5,116 bases of DNA from an uncultured Clostridia bacterium (lineage in GTDB: Bacteria; Bacillota; Clostridia; Christensenellales; Aristaeellaceae): contig CAKTTM010000143.1 of NCBI GenBank assembly GCA_934615145.1, forward strand, positions 1 through 5,116. The letters run 5' to 3'. The translations under genes and the position numbers were made by a program. Below the pieces are notes generated by a model that saw only the letters and a program-made list of their open reading frames with translations, ran no database searches and was not told the origin of the DNA. Below are positions 1 through 4,303 of this stretch, one piece after another; positions within the stretch are counted from its first letter, which is position 1; each line of letters opens with the position of its first letter.

Positions 1-247
1 TTTTGCCATGGGTTCTGATATGCTGCCAGTCTGATGCTCGTGTTACGCCATATTTTTCGGGTCCTGCAAAGCCATCGGACATGATCTTTACATAATCCAC
101 TTTTGATCGGCGGTAGTACGCTGCATGCGCTTTGATACACTGCTCCCCCTGTGCATCGTTCCCAGTGAAATGATACCAGAAGCTGAATGGGAGGCGATCC
201 ACCGGCTTTCCGTACAAAGCAGCCAATACTCGTTCTTTTTTTGTCAT
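1..247 (-). CDS. Uroporphyrinogen decarboxylase (URO-D) family protein, N-terminal part
   Basis: This is a partial gene read leftwards; its 3' end lies outside the window. The visible 82 residues begin MTKKERVLAALYGKPVDRLP, followed by FSFWYHF (21-27) and DYVKIMSDGF (51-60). The opening R-V-L-x-A-L-x-G-x-x-x-D-R-x-P-F-x-F-W and the V-K-I-M-S-D-G segment are typical of the URO-D superfamily branch that includes MtaA/CmuA-like corrinoid methyltransferases. True HemE enzymes instead carry an MRQAGRYLPEY-type N-terminus, which is absent. A role in heme synthesis is therefore unlikely, and methyl transfer or an uncharacterised catabolic role is more plausible; the substrate cannot be inferred. The start at 247 is supported by GGAGG at 257-253, five bases upstream. 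No partner gene is visible next to it, and two palindromes upstream may regulate it. The family call is fairly secure, the function is not. Confidence 0.82.
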   Translation of the reverse strand, partial: MTKKERVLAALYGKPVDRLPFSFWYHFTGNDAQGEQCIKAHAAYYRRSKVDYVKIMSDGFAGPEKYGVTRASDWQHIRTHGK

Positions 248-284
248 ATTGCCCTCCAAATTATTCCCTTTAGGCGTAAACTGT

Positions 285-298
285 CGCGACTCGTCGCG
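285..298. promoter_or_regulatory. Perfect palindrome upstream of the URO-D family gene, possible operator
   Basis: CGCGAC-TC-GTCGCG is a perfect 6+6 inverted repeat with a two-base spacer. It lies about 40 bases upstream of the URO-D start codon, where a repressor site would be expected. It has no T-run on either side, so it is not a terminator. The assignment as an operator rests only on symmetry and position. Confidence 0.3.
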
Positions 299-415
299 CA
301 TGACCGCATCAAGGTATGGTCAATCCACTCAAGCACCAGGATACAAATGGCATTTACATGTTTGGTTGGTTCCCTTCAAACGGCGGGACAAGGATACAAG
401 ACTCTGCATCTGTTG

Positions 416-430
416 ATGTTAGCTTAACAT
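416..430. promoter_or_regulatory. 15-bp palindrome, possible operator
   Basis: ATGTTA-GCT-TAACAT is a perfect inverted repeat with a three-base centre in an otherwise gene-free region. The TGTTA...TAACA form resembles sites bound by helix-turn-helix repressors such as the LacI family, although those usually have a CG centre. It is 169 bases upstream of the URO-D start. No regulator gene is present in the window. Confidence 0.35.
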
Positions 431-664
431 AGCGTCCGCCTTAGAAGATATGTCGTTTTTAACCATTCGCGGTGTATTTTTTACCCGATTTTCCATCACT
501 CAAATTTCGGGACTCAAGTCGATCATGAATACAGAGGACCAGCCAAACGAACTAATACCCTGGCGGCTTCAATCATATACGCCTTGCTAGACCCTCCTCT
601 GAGAGCGCAGGGCATCATGATCACGCAGGATTCTGACATGCGGTTGTTCAAAAAAGGCTGCAAC

Positions 665-695
665 GAAAAATGCCATAGGTTCTCCCTATGGCATT
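665..695 (-). terminator. Rho-independent terminator of the Ig-like/SH3b gene
   Basis: On the minus strand AATGCCATAGG and CCTATGGCATT form a perfect 11-bp stem around a five-base loop (GAGAA), followed by a TTTTT run, two of whose bases belong to the stem. It begins about 50 bases past the stop codon of the minus-strand gene ending at 744. On the plus strand the hairpin is followed by GCTATATAT with no T-run, so it works leftwards. Confidence 0.85.
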
Positions 696-743
696 GCTAT
701 ATATCGCGGGGAAAAGGCCCCCCTCACCCGAAAAACCCAGAAC

Positions 744-2246
744 TCATATGATGGGAAACCACGCCCTCACCCACTTGCCGCCGGACTGGTAGTCGCACAG
801 GTAGAGCCCGTTCACCTCGTCGTAGACGCGGAGGAGGGTGCCCTGGGGCACGGTGGCCTTGCGCCGGGCGTAGTGGGTGCCGGGGCCGTAGTAGACCTCG
901 GTGGCGCTGGACAGGCGCTGCTCGCTGTACTGCTCGCCGCCTTGCGCGACCGGGCCATGGGCGTCGATGCGCTTCATGCCGGTGTAGGCGCGGTAGAGTT
1001 GGCCATTCTTGCTGAACTCCACCATGCCCCATGGGGTGCCATTGGTGGTGACGGACTCGATCAGCACGATGGCGGTGTCCTGGGGCAGTGTGCCCAATTC
1101 CTCAGTATACTTGGTGCCGGGGCCTGAGCGGGTGGCCATGCGCTGGTTGAGCCTGGCGGGCGTGGCGGCCTGCTGCTGGGGCGGCGGGCCCTCCTGCAGC
1201 TGGGGGTAGCGCTGCTGACCCTGCTCGTCCAGCGCGATGAAGCGCTGCAACGGCGTGCGCACATGGCGGTTCTGGGCGTCGATCACCTGCAGGTAGGCTG
1301 TGCCATAGCCCGGCTCCATGGGGCTGAAGCGCGCATAGCCCTCGCCCGTCTCCACCTCGCCATACATGGCCATGCCGTCGCTGCCTGCCGTCAGGCCCCA
1401 GAGCACATCGGCCTGGTAGGGCGGCTGCCCGCCGGTGATGGTGTAGCTGGCCGTAATGGGCTGATCCTGCCGGACGGCGGCCATGTCCAACCGCATCTGG
1501 GCCGACAGCGGCGGCACCCCGCCCATGGTGAAGAAAGCCTCGCCGGTGGCTTTGCGGCCGGCCGCGTCGCTGCCTGTCACCTCCACCCCGCCCTGGATGC
1601 CCTGGGGCACCGTCAAGCTGCTGGTCAGGCCTATCTCGCGCTTGACCTCGTGCTCGTAGCCCTCACTGTCCTGCACAAACCAGACAAACTCCGGCTGGGA
1701 GACGGGCTGGCGGCCCTCGATGAACTGCACGCTGGCCTGCAGGCTGTCGCCGGGTTGGGCCGTCTGCTGACTGAGGCTGGCCAGCGCGCGGAAGTCGCCC
1801 TCGTCGGGCCCGCCCTGCACATGCACCGTAAAGCTAAAGGGCCCCTCCTCCCCCACGCTGCCCCAGAGGAACAGGTAGCCGCCGGTCATCGGGGTGAAGG
1901 TATGCGAGCCCTCCAGCGGCGTGTCTGTCAGCCACAGGCTGCCCTCGCTCTGGCGGCCATTGTCCTCCACAGCATGGATGCTGAAGGTGACCTCGCGCAG
2001 GGTGGGCTTGGTCTCCTGCCGGTCGATGCCCTGGGCGCTATTGGGGTCGTTGGGGTCAGGGATCAGGTCGATCCAGCGGCTGGTGGTGGTGGGCTGCATG
2101 CGCCAGGAGAGGGTGAAGCTCTCACCAAAGTTGATCACCTGGCGGTCTACCCAGGCCTCATGGCTGCCCGCCGCCGCCAGCGGCAGCAGCAGCATCAGGC
2201 TCAGCAACAGGGCCAGGCATCTGCCATGTCTGCGCAAAGGATTCAT
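744..2246 (-). CDS. Secreted protein with Ig-like regions and two C-terminal SH3b-like domains
   Basis: A 500-residue exported protein of unknown specific function. It opens with a Sec signal peptide: basic MNPLRRHGR, a leucine-rich core (about 11-23), and a likely cleavage after LAAAG near 27. No lipobox cysteine follows, so it is probably secreted or wall-associated. Residues about 28-340 are beta-rich with no cysteine, and look like three Ig/PKD-like units; TITGGQPPYQADVLWG (269-284) is the clearest such strand pattern. A Pro/Gln-rich linker (about 350-363) leads to two SH3b-like repeats: about 367-427 (R-S-G-P-G-T-K-Y) and about 447-500 (Y-Y-G-P-G-T-H-Y). Such domains often bind peptidoglycan or act as ligand modules. 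The start at 2246 is chosen over an upstream ATG at 2291 because AAGGAGG (2260-2254) sits seven bases before it and the signal peptide then lies at the very N-terminus. No catalytic domain is visible. Confidence 0.85.
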   Translation of the reverse strand: MNPLRRHGRCLALLLSLMLLLPLAAAGSHEAWVDRQVINFGESFTLSWRMQPTTTSRWIDLIPDPNDPNSAQGIDRQETKPTLREVTFSIHAVEDNGRQSEGSLWLTDTPLEGSHTFTPMTGGYLFLWGSVGEEGPFSFTVHVQGGPDEGDFRALASLSQQTAQPGDSLQASVQFIEGRQPVSQPEFVWFVQDSEGYEHEVKREIGLTSSLTVPQGIQGGVEVTGSDAAGRKATGEAFFTMGGVPPLSAQMRLDMAAVRQDQPITASYTITGGQPPYQADVLWGLTAGSDGMAMYGEVETGEGYARFSPMEPGYGTAYLQVIDAQNRHVRTPLQRFIALDEQGQQRYPQLQEGPPPQQQAATPARLNQRMATRSGPGTKYTEELGTLPQDTAIVLIESVTTNGTPWGMVEFSKNGQLYRAYTGMKRIDAHGPVAQGGEQYSEQRLSSATEVYYGPGTHYARRKATVPQGTLLRVYDEVNGLYLCDYQSGGKWVRAWFPII

Positions 2247-2253
2247 CGCACTG

Positions 2254-2260
2254 CCTCCTT
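2254..2260 (-). promoter_or_regulatory. Ribosome binding site that fixes the start of the Ig-like/SH3b gene
   Basis: AAGGAGG read on the minus strand, seven bases before the ATG at 2246. It lies inside the alternative longer frame that would start at 2291, which argues for the shorter protein. Confidence 0.85.
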
Positions 2261-2289
2261 TCGGGGGTTCCGGTATATCTGTTGATACC

Positions 2290-2318
2290 ACTATACCATT
2301 TATCCGGCGCGCTGCACA
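2290..2318 (-). promoter_or_regulatory. Predicted promoter of the Ig-like/SH3b gene
   Basis: On the minus strand TATAGT (2295-2290) is a near-consensus -10 element preceded by TGG, an extended -10 arrangement. A poor -35, TGTGCA (2318-2313), lies exactly 17 bases upstream. Transcription would begin around 2283, leaving a leader of some 35 bases before the start codon. Confidence 0.5.
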
Positions 2319-2341
2319 GGCAGGGGCTCAAAGGGTATATT
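2313..2341 (+). promoter_or_regulatory. Predicted promoter of the metallophosphoesterase gene
   Basis: TGCACA (2313-2318, four of six matches to TTGACA) and TATATT (2336-2341) are separated by 17 bases. The start site would be near 2348, just before the ribosome binding site AAAGGAGG at 2351-2358, so the 5' leader would be very short. The -35 bases are the same ones used by the opposing promoter. Confidence 0.45.
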
Positions 2342-2367
2342 CTCTTTAACAAAGGAGGCGAATCCCC

Positions 2368-3810
2368 ATGTCAAAGTCACTGTCCATACTGCAGATCAAC
2401 GACACGCATGCCAACCTCTACGAGCATGGCGACGCGCGCTACACGCCCCAAGGCTTTAAGATCGAGACCTTGGGCGGCTACCCGCGCATCATGACCAGGG
2501 TAAGGCAGGAGCGGGAGAAGCACCCCGGCCAGGTGCTGCTGTTTGACAACGGCGACACGCTGCACGGCACGCGGGAGGCGGTGCAGACCAAGGGGGAGAA
2601 CATGATCCCCTACCTGAAGATGCTGGGCGTGGACGCCATGACCTTCCACTGGGACGCGGCCTATACCCCCAAGCACTTAAAGGACCTGGAGCAGAAGCTG
2701 GGCTACCCCATACTGGCCAGCAATGTCTATCACCAGGGTACCAGGAAGCTGATGTTCAAGCCCAGCGCCTTCATCGAACGAAACGGCCTCAGAATCGGCG
2801 TCATCGGCCTGGCCTCCAACATCATCCAGCGCAACATGCCGGCCATCTTCTGGGAGGGCGCGGACTTCACCGACGGCGTCAAGGAGGCCAGGGCGCAGGT
2901 CAAAAAGCTGCGCCAGGCGGGCGTTGACCTGGTGCTGCTGCTGTCGCACTTGGGCTATCCTCAGGACATCGCCCTGCTGGAGCAGGTGCCCGGCATCGAT
3001 CTATGCCTGTCGGGCCACACGCACAACCGGGTGCGCGAGCTGCAAAAGGTGGGCGGCGCCTACATCATACAGTCAGGCGCGCTGGCAAGCAGCATGGGCG
3101 CCCTGCGGCTGAGGGTGGACAAGGGGCGGATCACCGACATCAGCCACGAGTACATCGTGCTGGACAGACAGATCCCCCAGGACAGGCAGATGCTAAGGGC
3201 CCTGCGAGAGGACAAGCTGATGCAAGGCTTCCGGGAGGATCTGGAGACCCCGGTGGGCCGCAGCCGCATCGACCTGCACCGGGCCGGCAGCTTCTATGGC
3301 ACGATGGACTACCTGCTGCTGGACGCCATGCGGGCGGCCTCGGGGCTGGACATCGCCTTCTCCAACGGCTGGCGCTATGGCGGCGCGATCAAAAAGGGCC
3401 CGCTCAAGCGCCGTGATCTCTACGCCATCGTGCCCATGGACCCTGAATTGATGTCGGCCAAGCTGACCGGGCAGGAGCTGTGGCAGCTATTGGAGGACAA
3501 CCTGGAGAGCACCTTCTCCATCACGCCCTTTAAGCAGATGGGCGGCTACATCAAGCGCAACAGCGGGCTGAAAGTCTACTTCAAGCTGGAAAACCCCTAC
3601 GGCCAGCGCATCCAGCGCATCTTTGTGGGCGACGAGGACATCGACCTGAAGAAGAGCTATCAGGTGGTCTATGTGACGCGCCAGGCGGTGCCCGACACCG
3701 TGGGCCGTGATCACAAGCCCCTGGGCATCCACGCCATCGAAGCCATGGAGCAGCTGCTCAAAAAGGGCCCTTACGACCGCAAGGACCTGGAGGGCTATAT
3801 CGCCGTGTAA
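2368..3810 (+). CDS. SoxB-like / 5'-nucleotidase family metallophosphoesterase, cytosolic
   Basis: A complete 480-residue protein of the bifunctional metallophosphatase/5'-nucleotidase type. An N-terminal dinuclear-metal phosphoesterase domain (about 1-265) carries NDTHAN (D12, H14), DNGDTLHG (D63), SHLG (H194) and SGHTHN (H217, H219). A C-terminal 5'-nucleotidase domain (about 295-475) carries FSNGWRYGG (331-339) and the segment 391-410 including MGGYIKRNSG. Where UshA-type enzymes have GNHE, this protein has FHWD (93-96), a form I associate with the SoxB-like branch. It probably hydrolyses phosphate esters such as nucleotides or nucleotide sugars. SoxB thiosulfate chemistry is unlikely, since no other sox gene is seen. 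There is no signal peptide or membrane segment, so it should be cytosolic, unlike UshA. The start is fixed by AAAGGAGG (2351-2358), nine bases upstream. It is divergent from the exported Ig-like/SH3b gene across 121 bases. Substrate is uncertain. Confidence 0.88.
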   Translation: MSKSLSILQINDTHANLYEHGDARYTPQGFKIETLGGYPRIMTRVRQEREKHPGQVLLFDNGDTLHGTREAVQTKGENMIPYLKMLGVDAMTFHWDAAYTPKHLKDLEQKLGYPILASNVYHQGTRKLMFKPSAFIERNGLRIGVIGLASNIIQRNMPAIFWEGADFTDGVKEARAQVKKLRQAGVDLVLLLSHLGYPQDIALLEQVPGIDLCLSGHTHNRVRELQKVGGAYIIQSGALASSMGALRLRVDKGRITDISHEYIVLDRQIPQDRQMLRALREDKLMQGFREDLETPVGRSRIDLHRAGSFYGTMDYLLLDAMRAASGLDIAFSNGWRYGGAIKKGPLKRRDLYAIVPMDPELMSAKLTGQELWQLLEDNLESTFSITPFKQMGGYIKRNSGLKVYFKLENPYGQRIQRIFVGDEDIDLKKSYQVVYVTRQAVPDTVGRDHKPLGIHAIEAMEQLLKKGPYDRKDLEGYIAV

Positions 3811-3815
3811 GCGCC

Positions 3816-3839
3816 ATCAAGAAACCCCGGTTTTTCGAT
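3816..3839 (+). terminator. Weak terminator-like hairpin after the phosphoesterase gene
   Basis: ATCAAGAAAC and GTTTTTCGAT can pair with one mismatch and one G-T wobble around a CCCG loop, starting six bases after the stop codon. The T-run (3831-3835) is part of the stem rather than following it, so this is an imperfect terminator. No better candidate is seen before the next promoter. Confidence 0.4.
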
Positions 3840-3869
3840 GATTCAGGCTCTCGGGCCTTCCCCTGTCGC

Positions 3870-3928
3870 CTTGCTATCCGCAAGCTCAATCGTCGCCTCC
3901 CTTCGCGCGATGGCACGCGAATAGCAAG
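3870..3928. repeat. Long-range inverted repeat, arms CTTGCTAT / ATAGCAAG
   Basis: Perfect 8-bp arms at 3870-3877 and 3921-3928 enclose 43 bases that can themselves partly pair (ATCG near 3889 with CGAT near 3909, and GC pairs just inside the outer arms). This could be a folded RNA element, a small repeat or an insertion scar at the boundary between GC-rich backbone and AT-richer DNA. No coding sequence and no T-run accompany it. Confidence 0.4.
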
Positions 3929-3979
3929 TGTCCATAGGCTTGCCCAGCTTTCAGGTTAGCTATGCAAAGCATCTTGCAA

Positions 3980-4008
3980 TTGACAAATACTACATACCAT
4001 GATACCGT
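3980..4008 (+). promoter_or_regulatory. Predicted promoter of the leader peptide and efflux gene
   Basis: A perfect -35 TTGACA (3980-3985) is followed after exactly 17 bases by TACCGT (4003-4008), a weak -10 that is strengthened by an upstream TG at 4000-4001 (extended -10). Transcription should begin near 4015, about ten bases before the leader peptide ribosome binding site. Confidence 0.65.
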
Positions 4009-4041
4009 AAATTCACTCTAAACATAAGGAGTTCCACATCT

Positions 4042-4068
4042 ATGATGCCAAGCGGTCGTTTGAAGTAA
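4042..4068 (+). CDS. Regulatory leader peptide MMPSGRLK of the efflux gene
   Basis: An eight-codon frame ending in TAA, preceded by AAGGAG (4026-4031) ten bases before the first ATG; a second ATG follows immediately, so a seven-residue form is also possible. Its pattern M-x-x-S-x-R-L-K-stop matches in length and position the mef(A) leader that I recall as MTASMRLR, and the start of the ErmD leader MTHSMRLR. In those leaders an Arg/Lys-x-Arg/Lys motif makes the ribosome stall when a macrolide is bound. Here R6-L7-K8 lies directly before the stop codon. The peptide probably has no function of its own; its translation would control RNA folding downstream. The inference is by analogy and rests on pattern, position and the hairpins that follow. 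Confidence 0.72.
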   Translation: MMPSGRLK

Positions 4069-4071
4069 GAA

Positions 4072-4120
4072 AGCAACAAAAGGCAATGCCATCCGTCGTG
4101 ATGGGCTCTTTTGTTGTGCT
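4072..4120 (+). promoter_or_regulatory. Leader hairpin 1 (anti-antiterminator candidate)
   Basis: AGC-AACAAAAG (4072-4082) pairs with CTTTTGTT (4108-4115) and GCT (4118-4120), with a two-base bulge. An inner stem CCATC/GATGG continues the helix. Its 5' arm begins three bases after the leader peptide stop codon, so a ribosome stalled on codon 8 would cover it. There is no T-run, so it is not itself a terminator. Its 3' arm can alternatively pair with 4208-4218 in the terminator. Confidence 0.6.
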
Positions 4121-4166
4121 TATCTACAAACGCTGCGCATATAGATCTTAATCGAGATTGGCCCTT

Positions 4167-4199
4167 AGAGCCATATCCACTGATATTGTGTTGGCATCT
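4167..4199 (+). promoter_or_regulatory. Leader hairpin 2
   Basis: AGAGCCA (4167-4173) pairs with TGGCATCT (4192-4199, one bulged A), and ATATC/GATAT forms an inner stem with a CACT loop. It lies between hairpin 1 and the terminator and would bring the distant arms of the proposed antiterminator closer together. Its role is inferred only from position. Confidence 0.4.
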
Positions 4200-4207
4200 G
4201 TAAATTT

Positions 4208-4248
4208 GCAGACAAGAGTCCGTATTGCGGATTTGGGTCTGCTTTTTT
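4208..4248 (+). terminator. Attenuator terminator upstream of the efflux gene
   Basis: GCAGAC (4208-4213) pairs with GTCTGC (4237-4242). After two A-G mismatches the helix continues through seven further pairs, including two G-T wobbles, to the top stem CCG/CGG around a TATTG loop. Six T residues follow (4243-4248). It lies after the promoter and leader peptide but 55 bases before the efflux start codon, so it would end transcripts before the gene, as in an attenuator. Confidence 0.78.
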
Positions 4249-4289
4249 GTTGCCCAGAAGAGCAATTAACCACAGACACTTTTTGGTAT

Positions 4290-4295
4290 AAGGAG
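4290..4295 (+). promoter_or_regulatory. Ribosome binding site of the efflux gene
   Basis: AAGGAG lies eight bases before the ATG at 4304. It is outside the terminator hairpin and not obviously sequestered, so control is more likely transcriptional than translational. Confidence 0.75.
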
Positions 4296-4303
4296 ATTTT
4301 TGC

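Larger units (their letters stand above)
248..664. other. Intergenic stretch without a recognisable gene
   Basis: About 400 bases between the URO-D family start and the terminator of the Ig-like/SH3b gene. I read both strands. The longest plausible unshadowed frame is on the plus strand: an ATG at 450 opening 46 codons to a TAG near 590. It has no Shine-Dalgarno sequence and no similarity I recognise. The segment holds the URO-D ribosome binding site (257-253) and the two palindromes listed separately. It is visibly less GC-rich than the genes to its right and could be a regulatory region or the remnant of a decayed gene. Confidence 0.5.

Noticed and set aside
125..427. 100-codon frame on the plus strand
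   Set aside because: Its first part is antisense to the URO-D family gene and the rest crosses its upstream region. There is no RBS and no recognisable similarity.
450..590. 46-codon plus-strand frame beginning MSFLTIRGVFF
   Set aside because: No Shine-Dalgarno sequence, no recognisable family, and short enough to arise by chance; mentioned only in the intergenic entry.
2170..2215. CAGCAG/CAACAG-type short repeats
   Set aside because: They encode the leucine-rich core of the signal peptide on the minus strand and are not an independent repeat.
1263..2285. Long open frame on the plus strand (340 codons)
   Set aside because: It lies opposite the Ig-like/SH3b gene, is rich in His, Ala, Leu and Gly with no domain, and has no ribosome binding site. 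The minus-strand frame has a signal peptide, an RBS, SH3b motifs and a terminator.
2247..2291. Upstream ATG at 2291 as start of the Ig-like/SH3b gene
   Set aside because: It would place 15 residues before the signal peptide and start within the predicted -10 element; the ATG at 2246 has an ideal AAGGAGG.
2368..3810. True SoxB function in thiosulfate oxidation
   Set aside because: SoxB is periplasmic and works with other Sox proteins. This protein lacks a signal peptide and no sox genes are nearby; only the fold family is shared.
3990..4265. 91-codon minus-strand frame
   Set aside because: Opposite the promoter, leader peptide and attenuator; no RBS or domain seen.
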